Below the pieces are notes generated by a model, which saw only the letters and a program-made list of their open reading frames with translations, searched no databases and was not told where the DNA came from. Shown piece after piece: positions 9,304 through 17,038 of a DNA stretch of 64,000 nucleotides. Position 1 is the stretch's first letter. Every line of letters starts with the position of its first letter. This stretch comes from Costertonia aggregata (GTDB lineage Bacteria; Bacteroidota; Bacteroidia; Flavobacteriales; Flavobacteriaceae). Position numbers and translations under genes: made by a program. The stretch lies in contig NZ_CP058595.1 of assembly GCF_013402795.1 (NCBI RefSeq), positions 1,771,501-1,835,500 on the forward strand, given 5' to 3'.

Positions 9304-9477
9304 ATGACCAAACTTGAGCGTGTTCTATTTTTTTAGCTTTTTATCCGGAATTGAATGCCTCTGATAACGCAGAAGTATTTGAAATTTCACTGTGCCACAG
9401 TATATTATCCGATAAAAGGTAATACCCTTTAATTTGGTTGCAGTTACTTTGGTTTCTGTAAATCTTATAAGATGATG

Positions 9478-9559
9478 TTGTCATTTCGAACGTAGTGAGA
9501 AATCTCATTATAGCTTCTCGGTATCGGATTCCTCGTCGCTTTGCTCTGTTGGAATGAAA
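9478..9559. repeat. Dispersed palindromic repeat, one degenerate copy
   Basis: The segment starts TTGTCATTTCGAACGTAGTG with GAGAAATCTCA following, and ends with GTTGGAATGAAA, roughly the inverted complement of its start. From memory this matches a repeat found in many copies between genes of Bacteroidota. It is probably non-autonomous and inert here. Confidence 0.55.
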
Positions 9560-9672
9560 GGCTGTTCACTAAAAAAGAATTTTATTCTTTTGTTCAAGAC
9601 TATGGACTTGAAATTCACAGAGGCTTCTTTTTAAAAGAAATGTTCAGGACTGTAAAATACAAATTAATCGCA

Positions 9673-9786
9673 TTTCAGCGATAAAAAAGGTATTTTAACG
9701 ATAAATGTGAGTTTGGGATTATTTGAACGCTCTTTTGAAACTCAAATACATCTTTTTATCGATGAAACATGCATTTCATCGATAAA
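9673..9786. promoter_or_regulatory. Cluster of TTTnnnCGATAAA sites, including a 32-base inverted repeat
   Basis: Four 13-mers of the form TTTnnnCGATAAA lie here: 9673-9685 and 9693-9705 (same strand, starts 20 bases apart), then an exact inverted pair at 9755-9767 and 9774-9786 separated by CATGCA. The inverted pair ends 21 bases before the TAATTTTG -7 element of the lipoprotein at 9902, where the -33 element would be. That gene lacks a TTG -33 element, so an activator site is plausible. The regulator is unknown. Confidence 0.55.
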
Positions 9787-9901
9787 TTAAAATAACAGGT
9801 TGTAAATTAATTTTGTAGGAAAATATTTATAGAATTCTGCGTTATACTATAAAGCGAGTCCCACCCGAAAAACCGGGTCGCTTAAACTTAACCTACATAG
9901 T

Positions 9902-10270
9902 ATGAAAACGGTAACTTTTATTTTAGCCATTGTAACGCTTTTTATGTCTTGCTCAAAAATTGAAGTCAATAATGACCCGATCATTGGCATATGGCATAAC
10001 CAAGTCATAAATGAAACCAATAAAAACAACTTAGCAGTGGATAAGGAAGAGTGGATCTTTAATGATGTTTATTTGGGAAGGTTTCACGGCATTACAGATA
10101 ATAAGGTGACATTTAGCACTGATTTCAAGTGGACCGTCAAAAACGGAGTATACACGATTTCGTACCCGGGGACTGACCTCCCCGAAGAGCAAGTTACTCT
10201 CGAAACTGCCCAAAAAGAAACATTTTTGCATGACATAAACGGCGAGAAAAGAGCTATAAGAATCGAGTAA
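9902..10270 (+). CDS. Small lipocalin-like lipoprotein
   Basis: This 122-residue protein has a signal peptide with lipobox LFMSC, so the mature lipid-anchored part begins at Cys17. The mature sequence opens with DPIIGIWHNQ, the GxW pattern of lipocalin-like domains in Bacteroidota, followed by alternating beta-strand-like segments (EEWIFNDVYLGRFHG, FKWTVKNGVYTISYPG). No catalytic residues are apparent. It is a single gene with its own promoter region, including the CGATAAA inverted repeat upstream, and a terminator at 10345. Function is unknown; the fold assignment is tentative. Confidence 0.75.
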   Translation: MKTVTFILAIVTLFMSCSKIEVNNDPIIGIWHNQVINETNKNNLAVDKEEWIFNDVYLGRFHGITDNKVTFSTDFKWTVKNGVYTISYPGTDLPEEQVTLETAQKETFLHDINGEKRAIRIE

Positions 10271-10344
10271 ACCAAGCCTATCACTGCCTTGTCAAACCTT
10301 TTAAGCTGGGAACAGGCACAAATACAGTATTAAAATCCCTAGGG

Positions 10345-10378
10345 AGCATGATGTAAATTATGCTTCTTTTTTTATTTT
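10345..10378 (+). terminator. Intrinsic terminator after the lipocalin-like gene
   Basis: An 8 bp stem (AGCATGAT / ATTATGCT, one G-T pair) with loop GTAA is followed by CTTTTTTTATTTT. Confidence 0.75.
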
Positions 10379-10384
10379 AGGACT

Positions 10385-10918
10385 ATGGATTTCCGCTACA
10401 AAAAATGTGCTGAGTCAGACCTTGATATCCTGATTCATATTTCAAGAACCACGTTCCAAAATGCTTTTCAAAACGACAACAACCCGAAAGATTTTAAACA
10501 ATATTTAGAAGAAGCCTTTGCAAAAGAAAAACTAGTTTCGGAATTAAGTAACCCAAATTCTGTTTTTTGTTTTGTGTACGTAGATGATGTTTTGAGCGGA
10601 TACTTTAAACTTAATGAGAACAGCGCACAAACTGACATAAAATCAAAGGAAAGCTTGGAGATTGAGCGTATTTACGTAAAACAGGAATTTCAAGGCAAGG
10701 GTATCGGCCAAAATATGCTGGAGAAAATAAAGCAAATCGCATTCAAAAAACAAAAAATGTTCATATGGCTCGGTGTCTGGGAGAAAAACAAAAGGGCTAT
10801 CGATTTTTATCGGAGGCACGGGTTCTTTGAATTTGGAACACATCCCTATTTTATCGGAAACGATAAGCAGACAGATTGGTTAATGCGCTTTGATTTGATT
10901 AACTTGAATCCTGAATAA
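10385..10918 (+). CDS. GNAT-family N-acetyltransferase
   Basis: This cytosolic acetyltransferase uses acetyl-CoA. The 177-residue protein begins with the PaiA/RimI-like FRYKKCAESDLDILIHISRT. The core beta strand and motif A (LEIERIYVKQEFQGKGIGQN) supply the Q-x-x-G-K-G-I-G pyrophosphate loop at about residues 96-103. Motif B follows (WLGVWEKNKRAIDFYRRHGF). The combination resembles PaiA-type polyamine acetyltransferases, but the substrate cannot be fixed from sequence. It lies 9 bases upstream of the serine hydrolase gene, so the two are probably cotranscribed. Confidence 0.88.
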   Translation: MDFRYKKCAESDLDILIHISRTTFQNAFQNDNNPKDFKQYLEEAFAKEKLVSELSNPNSVFCFVYVDDVLSGYFKLNENSAQTDIKSKESLEIERIYVKQEFQGKGIGQNMLEKIKQIAFKKQKMFIWLGVWEKNKRAIDFYRRHGFFEFGTHPYFIGNDKQTDWLMRFDLINLNPE

Positions 10919-10927
10919 ACTTTTGAG

Positions 10928-12079
10928 ATGAAATCAATACCTTACCTGTTAGTTGCATGCTTTTTATCCTTACCTGTTTGTGCCCAAGAGTTTTATTTTC
11001 CACAACGAAATGCCGCTTGGGAAAGCAAATCGCCTACAGCCTTTAAAATAGATTCAAGAAGAATAGATGAGGCGGTAAACTTTGCCCAAGAGAACGAGTA
11101 TTCGGGTTCACGGGATTTACGTATCGCCATTTTGAAAGGTTTTGAGCGGGAGCCTTTTCATGAAATTTTAGGGCCTACCAAAAAAAGGGGCGCACCTGCG
11201 GGCATAATTCTCAAAAATGGTTATCAAATCGCCAAATGGGGAGATACCAAACGTGTTGATATGACCTTTAGCGTTACCAAAAGTTTTTTGAGTACCATGG
11301 CGGGACTGGCTTTTGACAATGGCCTTATTGCCGATACGGATGACAAGGTGGTAAACTATATCTGGGACGGTATATTTGACGGGGAGCATAATTCCAAAAT
11401 TACTTGGGAACATTTGCTACAGCAAAATTCAGATTGGTCCGGTGAGCTTTGGGGCGGAAAAGATTGGGCGGACAGGCCACCAAAAGAAGGTAAGCTAGAC
11501 GAGTGGAAATTTCGAAAATTAAACGAACCCGGCACCGTTATGGAATATAACGATGTTCGCGTAAATGTACTCGCATACGCATTGACCCATGTTTGGCGAC
11601 AACCAATGCCCATGGTATTAAAAGAGCATGTTATGAATAAAATAGGCGCCTCTACTACATGGCGTTGGCATGGTTATGACCATGCATGGACAGAGATAGA
11701 CGGTATTCAAATGAAATCGGTTACGGGCGGCGGTCACTCTGGCGCAGGACTTTTTATAAGCACCGAGGACATGGCTCGTTTTGGACTGTTGTTTCTCAAT
11801 AATGGAAAGTGGGAAAACGAACAGATTATTAGTAAGGAATGGATTAAAAAAGCCATTGAACCCTCAAAACCCAATATAAATTACGGTTATATGTGGTGGT
11901 TGAACAAAAAGGGGGCGAGACACTGGGAAGGCCTTTCCGAGAATATATACTATGCGGCCGGTTTTGGTGGTAATTTTATAGTTGTCGATATAGAAAATGA
12001 TTTGGTGGTCGTAACCCGTTGGCTAGAGCCCAATAAAATAGATGAGTTTATGAAGTTTGTAAATACTGCGCTCAATTAA
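10928..12079 (+). CDS. Secreted serine hydrolase, class C beta-lactamase family
   Basis: The 383-residue protein has a signal peptide (cleavage near CAQ-EF, residue 20) and a penicillin-binding/beta-lactamase-like fold. SxxK is in FSVTKSF (Ser115, Lys118) and the second motif is YND (Tyr207). A GGGHSG element lies near residue 270 in place of the usual KTG. Such proteins are mostly esterases, amidases or peptidases rather than antibiotic resistance enzymes. It follows the GNAT gene by 9 bases. Its stop overlaps the convergent response-regulator gene by 8 bases. The substrate is unknown. Confidence 0.87.
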   Translation: MKSIPYLLVACFLSLPVCAQEFYFPQRNAAWESKSPTAFKIDSRRIDEAVNFAQENEYSGSRDLRIAILKGFEREPFHEILGPTKKRGAPAGIILKNGYQIAKWGDTKRVDMTFSVTKSFLSTMAGLAFDNGLIADTDDKVVNYIWDGIFDGEHNSKITWEHLLQQNSDWSGELWGGKDWADRPPKEGKLDEWKFRKLNEPGTVMEYNDVRVNVLAYALTHVWRQPMPMVLKEHVMNKIGASTTWRWHGYDHAWTEIDGIQMKSVTGGGHSGAGLFISTEDMARFGLLFLNNGKWENEQIISKEWIKKAIEPSKPNINYGYMWWLNKKGARHWEGLSENIYYAAGFGGNFIVVDIENDLVVVTRWLEPNKIDEFMKFVNTALN

Positions 12080-12773
12080 GGTCGAGTTTATCTACAAGCT
12101 TTGGTTTGAACGATCTCCCGACAGGTATTTTTTGCTCATTGATAAATAAAAGATTACCGTTTATTTTCGTAATGGCCTTTATGTTTACGATATAAGATTT
12201 ATGTATTTGCACAAAATCTTCTTCAGGAAGTTTTAAGATCCAATTTTTGAGGGATTCCAAATATGAATATTGGTTGTTTGCGGTTACGACGGTCACATAA
12301 TTTTTATCGGATTCTATGTATAGGATATCGTTTAGATACACTTTGTGCAAAGTTTTGTCAACGTTTAAGAATAGGGTTTTGGCATCGGTTTTTTGATTAT
12401 CCAAAGCGGTCGTATTGGGCCGAAGATGTCTTTTCGCCTTGTTTACCGCTTTCAGGAATCGGTCAAAGGAAAAGGGTTTTACCAAATAGTCACAAATCGT
12501 ATCTAGTTCAAAGCTCTCCACCGCATGTTCGTGGTAGGCAGTGGTCATGATTACACATGGCGGACTGGATAAGGTTTTGATGTATCGCAAACCGGAAATA
12601 TCGGGGAGATTGATATCCAAAAAAATAATATCCACTGTATTTTCCTGAATCACGGCATTGGCTTCCAAGGCAGATTGATAGCTTTCTTTGAGTTCCAGAC
12701 CGGGAACTTTTGAGATATAGTTTTGTAGGATGCGTTGTGCCGGTATTTCATCCTCTATAATAATACAGTTCAT
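12072..12773 (-). CDS. LytTR-family response regulator
   Basis: This two-component regulator has an N-terminal receiver domain (phospho-acceptor Asp53 in IIFLDINLPDISG, with Glu/Asp in IIEDE and the conserved Lys in LVKPFSFDRF). A C-terminal LytTR DNA-binding domain covers about residues 130-233 (DKTLHKVYLNDILYIESDKNY). Family members usually bind direct repeats spaced about 21-22 bases. It overlaps the histidine kinase gene by 4 bases, so the pair is cotranscribed and the kinase is its likely partner. The 233-residue length is normal. Confidence 0.95.
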   Translation of the reverse strand: MNCIIIEDEIPAQRILQNYISKVPGLELKESYQSALEANAVIQENTVDIIFLDINLPDISGLRYIKTLSSPPCVIMTTAYHEHAVESFELDTICDYLVKPFSFDRFLKAVNKAKRHLRPNTTALDNQKTDAKTLFLNVDKTLHKVYLNDILYIESDKNYVTVVTANNQYSYLESLKNWILKLPEEDFVQIHKSYIVNIKAITKINGNLLFINEQKIPVGRSFKPKLVDKLDLN

Positions 12774-13741
12774 TTCAAGTGCAGTTTTAGGTATACTTCA
12801 AAACTATCGGTTTGTGTGATTTTGAGCGCATGTTTGTTTTTGTAAAGTAACGATAATCTCTTTTTAAGGTTTTGAAGACCTATTTTTTCTTTCTTAGTCT
12901 CCAAGACGTTACGGTAAATTATATTGCTGCAAAAACATTCCAAAAATGAATTTTTTACGGTGATATCAATTTTTATGGTACTCTTTGGCGCACTGTGCTT
13001 AAAGGCATTTTCAAGCAAGGTAATGAGCAATAAAGGCGCAATTTCGTGTGCAGTGGTATCCGTTCTTAATCGGTACTCTATTTCTTTGATGTTCTCAGTG
13101 CGTATTTTTTGAAAAGCGATGTAGTTCTCGATATATTCCAGCTCCTTTTCTAAGGAAACCGTGTGCGAATTGCTTTCGTAAAGTACATGTTTTAGATTGT
13201 TGGAGAGCATTAAGATCATCTCAGGAACGGCATCAGGCTTTTCCAGGGCATACGAATAAATGGTGTTCAAATTGTTAAAGAGCACGTGGGGATTTATCTG
13301 TGACTTTAAAAACTGAAGTTCCATTTCGATATTTTCTTTTGTAACGATTTCAAGTTCCTCCTGTTTTTTTAAATAGCGGTACAACATCCACAAGAATGAA
13401 AAAAAGACGATAGGCACCAATGTCTGCCACAAATAATCGGATAGACATTTCATAATGGAACAACCACATTCCGCAAAGAAATTACAGTATAATTGAGTGC
13501 CCAAAAAGGCAATTGAACTTATTATTAAGGCGTATGCGAAGTAAAGTTTTCGAGGAATAAGATAAGGCAACAACAAACCGTTGTTCACATACACAATGGC
13601 AACTAAAATAGATAGGTACAATAAAAATGGATTCTCTGACCAGTAATAATCCGAAAACACAAAAAGGGAAACAAAGATAAAGAGCGCCCAAAACAACAGG
13701 TGAATCAATATTTTGGAAATATGCCGACTTAAAAACTCCAT
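12770..13741 (-). CDS. LytS-type sensor histidine kinase
   Basis: This membrane sensor kinase is 323 residues long. Four hydrophobic segments lie in the first 125 residues (about 10-30, 38-60, 68-85, 105-122), followed by the HisKA_7TM/His_kinase domain. The phospho-acceptor region is LKSQINPHVLFNNLN (His152), where the family consensus is NPHFLFN, so one aromatic residue is replaced by Val. The ATPase part has LLENAFKHS. It is the first gene of a two-gene operon with the LytTR regulator. There are no periplasmic domains, so the signal may be sensed in the membrane. Confidence 0.92.
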   Translation of the reverse strand: MEFLSRHISKILIHLLFWALFIFVSLFVFSDYYWSENPFLLYLSILVAIVYVNNGLLLPYLIPRKLYFAYALIISSIAFLGTQLYCNFFAECGCSIMKCLSDYLWQTLVPIVFFSFLWMLYRYLKKQEELEIVTKENIEMELQFLKSQINPHVLFNNLNTIYSYALEKPDAVPEMILMLSNNLKHVLYESNSHTVSLEKELEYIENYIAFQKIRTENIKEIEYRLRTDTTAHEIAPLLLITLLENAFKHSAPKSTIKIDITVKNSFLECFCSNIIYRNVLETKKEKIGLQNLKKRLSLLYKNKHALKITQTDSFEVYLKLHLK

Positions 13742-13921
13742 ACAAACCTAAAACGGTAAAGTACCCAAAAAAAGGGAGTATCTCAAAAACGGATATACGA
13801 AATACCCATTCACATATACCAACGGCATGAACCACTAAAAAATAGGCCTCATACATGCTTTATTGATCTACATACACTCTTTTCTGCGGTTGGCAAACAT
13901 AATTGGTAACACTATGGTTGA

Positions 13922-13950
13922 AAACCTAGGTTTGAAAAATCGTAAACCTA
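13922..13950. promoter_or_regulatory. AAACCTA repeats between the kinase and the thioredoxin-like gene
   Basis: AAACCTA occurs at 13922-13928 and 13944-13950, 22 bases apart. The reverse complement TAGGTTT at 13927-13933 also pairs with the second copy (10-base loop). A third AAACCTA lies at 13744-13750, just before the kinase start. This fits a regulator site shared by the divergent genes, or an RNA hairpin in front of the 13958 start codon. Confidence 0.4.
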
Positions 13951-13957
13951 TATAACC

Positions 13958-14542
13958 ATGAAAACCTGTAGTATTTTTTTCGTCTGTAGTTTGTTATTGT
14001 TGTCAATCCCGAACGTATGCAGCCCGCAATCAGAAGATTTGAATCTAGTAACGGTCGATAAAAATGGACGGGAAAAGTTACTGGGACAAGTAAATAAAGA
14101 CGCTTTTATGGCCAATTCTTTTAAGACCTGGTTCAGCACGGGTTTTGACCAATATCAGGTAGATAGTACTACGCTAGAGCCCATAAAGAAGAAATTTTTT
14201 GAACACCACATCAAGGTTTTCATGGGAACTTGGTGCGGTGATAGTAAAAGGGAAATCCCTAGGTTTTATAAAATTTTGGAGGCTATTGACTTTCCAAAAG
14301 AGCAACTTCAAATGATTGCGGTAGATAACAGCAAGGCCAATTACAAGAAAAGTCCGGGCGGTGAGGAAAAAGGACGTAACATTACCAAAGTGCCCACATT
14401 TATTTTTTATAACAATGGCAAAGAGGTAAATCGTATTGTGGAATCCCCGATAAAAAGTTTGGAAAAGGATATTGTGGCGATAATCTCCGGCAAAAAATAT
14501 ATTCCCAATTACAGCACTGCATTGGTATTGCCACAGGATTAA
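13958..14542 (+). CDS. Thioredoxin-like secreted protein with a single-cysteine active site
   Basis: This 194-residue protein has a signal peptide (cleavage near residue 20-24) and a thioredoxin fold. The active-site loop is GTWCGDSKREIP, giving Cys93 followed by GDS, so a second CxxC cysteine is missing. The cis-proline motif is present (TKVPTFIFYNNGKEVNRI). Monothiol CxxS-type proteins can bind or isomerise but not fully exchange disulfides, so a role in recognition rather than oxidation is likely. It is divergent from the LytS/LytTR operon and overlaps the convergent aminotransferase gene by 4 bases. Confidence 0.82.
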   Translation: MKTCSIFFVCSLLLLSIPNVCSPQSEDLNLVTVDKNGREKLLGQVNKDAFMANSFKTWFSTGFDQYQVDSTTLEPIKKKFFEHHIKVFMGTWCGDSKREIPRFYKILEAIDFPKEQLQMIAVDNSKANYKKSPGGEEKGRNITKVPTFIFYNNGKEVNRIVESPIKSLEKDIVAIISGKKYIPNYSTALVLPQD

Positions 14543-15693
14543 AGTTTAAGGAGAATATCGATTGCCTTTTGCAAGGTTTCTGTTTTTTTGGCAAAACAGA
14601 AGCGCAAAACTTTGTCATCCCTGTTGTTTTCATTAAAGGAAGATATGGGAATACTGGCCAGTTTGTGGTCAATGATAAGTCGCTTCGCCAACTCCTCGTC
14701 GCTTTCGTCCGTAATGGTATTATAGTTCAACAACTGGAAGAAAGAGCCTTGGGCAGGGGTAAAGGTAAATCGGGACGTTCTTAATCCGTCAAGAAAAAAA
14801 TCTCTTTTTCGTTGATAAAAAGTGTTCAGTTGCGAATAACGGGACTCGTCTTCAAGATATTGTGCCAAGGCGTGTTGAACGGGTCTGGGGACACAAAACA
14901 CGTTAAATTGATGTACTTTTTGAAACTCTTGCATCAGCGTTTTTGGGGCAACGCAATACCCTATTTTCCATCCGGTCACGTGAAAGGTCTTCCCAAAAGA
15001 AGAACATATGATACTTCTGTCTGCCAAATCGCTGAACCGGGAAGCGCTTTGGTGATCTTTTTCGTCAAACACGATATGTTCATACACTTCGTCGCTCAAA
15101 AGGATAATATTGGTGTTTTTTAGTATTTCCTCTAATTGTACCATATCCTCTTTGGTGAAAATGCGTCCACTGGGATTATGCGGCGTGTTGATAATCACCA
15201 TTCGGGTCTTGGGGGTAATCTTGCTTTTAAATTTACCCCAATCTATTTTGTAATCGGGGAAGCTCAGTTGTAGTGGTACGATTACGCCTCCAACAAGGGT
15301 AATGGCCGGTTCGTAACAATCGTAGGCTGGTTTTAGTACAATAACCTCGTCCCCCTTACGAACAAAAGTGGTTATTGCCGTGAAAATTGCCTGTGTGGCA
15401 CCAGCAACGATGGTGATTTCTGAAATGGGATCATAAGATTGGCCGTGTAGCTTTTTTATTTTATCGCAAAGCCGCTCTCTAAGTTTCAACAAACCTTGCA
15501 TAGGGGCATATTGGTTGTGGCCCTGTTTCATAGCTTGGGTCACAAATTTCAAAAGCTTTGGGTCGGCCTCAAAATTTGGGAACCCCTGGGACAAATCGGT
15601 TGCATTGTATTTTCGCGCCAAATTGCCCACCGTAGTAAAAATAGTGGTCTGTATGTGGGGTAGTTTAGATTTGAAATTTAGTATGGCCTTCAC
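14539..15693 (-). CDS. Class I/II aminotransferase, methionine or kynurenine aminotransferase type
   Basis: This PLP-dependent transaminase is 384 residues long. The N-terminal LSQGFPNFEADP and HNQYAPMQGLLKLRE are typical of the YbdL/kynurenine aminotransferase group. NTPHNPSGR binds the cofactor phosphate and pyridine region, SDEVYEH follows, and the Schiff-base lysine is Lys235 in SSFGKTFHVTGWKIGY. YbdL-like enzymes prefer methionine and aromatic amino acids, so methionine salvage or aromatic transamination is likely. It appears to be monocistronic on the minus strand, ending against the thioredoxin-like gene. Confidence 0.92.
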   Translation of the reverse strand: MKAILNFKSKLPHIQTTIFTTVGNLARKYNATDLSQGFPNFEADPKLLKFVTQAMKQGHNQYAPMQGLLKLRERLCDKIKKLHGQSYDPISEITIVAGATQAIFTAITTFVRKGDEVIVLKPAYDCYEPAITLVGGVIVPLQLSFPDYKIDWGKFKSKITPKTRMVIINTPHNPSGRIFTKEDMVQLEEILKNTNIILLSDEVYEHIVFDEKDHQSASRFSDLADRSIICSSFGKTFHVTGWKIGYCVAPKTLMQEFQKVHQFNVFCVPRPVQHALAQYLEDESRYSQLNTFYQRKRDFFLDGLRTSRFTFTPAQGSFFQLLNYNTITDESDEELAKRLIIDHKLASIPISSFNENNRDDKVLRFCFAKKTETLQKAIDILLKL

Positions 15694-15749
15694 GCTCCGA
15701 TTTCTTTAAAATTACGCAATTCATCCGATTGACTTGTACTATTTAGTGG

Positions 15750-16217
15750 CTATACAGCCTTTAAATGCGAAATTACCTTCTGTAGACAACCATCAAGATT
15801 TTTTTTGATTTCACTTTCCCAAAACCGGAATACCGTATACCCCAATCGTTTGAGTTCGGCGTTCACTTCTTGGTCCCGTTGCATGTTGCGTTCTATTTTG
15901 GCAATCCAGAATTCACGGTTGGTTTTTATTTTTTGTTTTCGTTCCTCCCAATTGTGTCCATGCCAATATTCCCCATCTATAAAGATAACGGTCTTATATT
16001 TTTTCAGGGCAATGTCCGGCCTTCCTATCAATTTTTTATAATCGATACGGTATCGATAGCCCTTGGAGTAAAGCGCTTTTCGGAAAGCGAGTTCGGGCTT
16101 GGTGTTCTTTCCCCGGATCTTGCTCATGATCTTTGAACGCTTAGGGGTAGTGTAGAAACCCGATTCCTCATTGAAACGAGGTACTTTGATACGTTCTTTG
16201 GAATATTCTTTGGGCAT
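15750..16217 (-). CDS. vsr: Vsr-type DNA mismatch endonuclease
   Basis: Vsr enzymes nick DNA at T:G mismatches left by deamination of 5-methylcytosine. The 155-residue protein contains the family's MSKIRGKNTKPELAFRKAL, GYRYRIDYKKLIGRPDIAL (catalytic Asp68), VIFIDGEYWHGHNW (His86) and the N-x4-D segment. The structural zinc cysteines of E. coli Vsr are absent: the two loop positions are Glu83 and Trp90, and the WEC position reads WES. The active-site residues are kept, so it is probably functional but zinc-independent. It stands alone downstream of the sdh terminator. A cytosine-5 methyltransferase lies at the right window edge. Confidence 0.88.
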   Translation of the reverse strand: MPKEYSKERIKVPRFNEESGFYTTPKRSKIMSKIRGKNTKPELAFRKALYSKGYRYRIDYKKLIGRPDIALKKYKTVIFIDGEYWHGHNWEERKQKIKTNREFWIAKIERNMQRDQEVNAELKRLGYTVFRFWESEIKKNLDGCLQKVISHLKAV

Positions 16218-16218
16218 A

Positions 16219-16258
16219 TCTAAAAATAAAAAATCCCACGTTGAAGAACGTGGGATTT
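16219..16258 (-). terminator. Terminator of the sdh operon
   Basis: A 12 bp perfect stem (AAATCCCACGTT / AACGTGGGATTT, loop of 4) is followed on the minus strand by TTTTTTATTTTT. It lies between the sdhB stop and the vsr start. Confidence 0.93.
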
Positions 16259-16281
16259 CAGTTTTATTGCGGACTTCATCA

Positions 16282-17028
16282 CTATCCCTTGATATTCGCC
16301 GCTAGATATTCACGGTTCATACGGGCAATGTTCTCCAATGAAATACCCTTGGGACATTCTACTTCACAGGCTCCTGTATTGGTACAGTTTCCAAAACCTT
16401 CGAGATCCATTTGGCGTACCATATTCTGCACCCTGTCCACGGCTTCTACCTTGCCCTGCGGTAATAGGGCGTATTGCGAGACCTTTGCCGAGGTGAATAA
16501 CATCGCACTGGCGTTTTTACAAGCGGCAACACAGGCACCACAGCCAATACATGCAGCTGCATAAAAAGAATCGTCGGCATCATGTTTGTCAATAGGAATG
16601 GCATTCGCATCTTGGGTATTACCTGAAGTGTTGACCGAGATATAACCACCCGCCTGTTGTATTCTATCGAATGCACTACGGTCAACAATCAAATCTTTGA
16701 TAACAGGAAATGCCTTTGCTCTAAAGGGCTCTATAACAATGGTGTCACCATCGTTGAATTTACGCATATGCAGTTGACAGGTAGTGATCAATCTATCCGG
16801 ACCATGGGGTTCGCCATTGATTTGTAGCGAACACGAACCGCAAATCCCTTCACGGCAGTCATGGTCGAACTCAACGGGTTCTTCACCCTTGGCGATAAGC
16901 TCTTCGTTTAGAACATCCATCATTTCAAGGAAAGACATATCCCCATCAATACCATCAATGGTATAATCAACCATCTTACCTTTGGAATTGGCATCTTTCT
17001 GACGCCATATTTTTAATGTTAATTTCAT
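16282..17028 (-). CDS. sdhB: Succinate dehydrogenase iron-sulfur subunit
   Basis: SdhB carries electrons from the FAD subunit to the membrane quinone site through three Fe-S clusters. The 248-residue protein shows the [2Fe-2S] ligands in [15 protein letters not shown], then the [4Fe-4S]/[3Fe-4S] motifs [11 protein letters not shown] and [13 protein letters not shown]. It belongs to the B-type (non-classical) SdhB group found with a single membrane subunit. It is the last gene of the operon sdhC-sdhA-[four-helix gene]-sdhB and is followed by a strong terminator. The usual sdhA/sdhB junction is opened here by a 441-base insert. Confidence 0.96.
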   Translation of the reverse strand: MKLTLKIWRQKDANSKGKMVDYTIDGIDGDMSFLEMMDVLNEELIAKGEEPVEFDHDCREGICGSCSLQINGEPHGPDRLITTCQLHMRKFNDGDTIVIEPFRAKAFPVIKDLIVDRSAFDRIQQAGGYISVNTSGNTQDANAIPIDKHDADDSFYAAACIGCGACVAACKNASAMLFTSAKVSQYALLPQGKVEAVDRVQNMVRQMDLEGFGNCTNTGACEVECPKGISLENIARMNREYLAANIKG

Positions 17029-17038
17029 GTTGAAATAC

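Larger units (their letters stand above)
9304..9901. other. Repeat-rich intergenic region
   Basis: About 600 bases without an intact gene. They contain a small ACTGTG/CACAGT-type hairpin near 9390, a dispersed-repeat copy (9478-9559), a stretch near 9580-9682 that reads as an open frame of about 35 codons without a start (possibly a decayed gene end), the CGATAAA cluster (9673-9786), and the promoter and leader of the lipoprotein at 9902. The -7 element of that gene is TAATTTTG at 9808-9815. A leader hairpin (AGCGA and ACCCG paired with CGGGT and TCGCT) lies at about 9852-9881. Confidence 0.6.

Noticed and set aside
9580-9682. Small gene of about 35 codons upstream of the CGATAAA cluster
   Set aside because: There is no start codon in frame and it begins inside the dispersed repeat; at best it is a remnant.
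10928-12079. Antibiotic beta-lactamase
   Set aside because: Only SxxK and a weak second motif match; no KTG, and Bacteroidota have many non-resistance members of this family.
13482-13856. Open frame of 124 codons on the minus strand over the kinase gene
   Set aside because: It is a shadow of the kinase N-terminal membrane segments in another frame; its hydrophobicity reflects the real gene.
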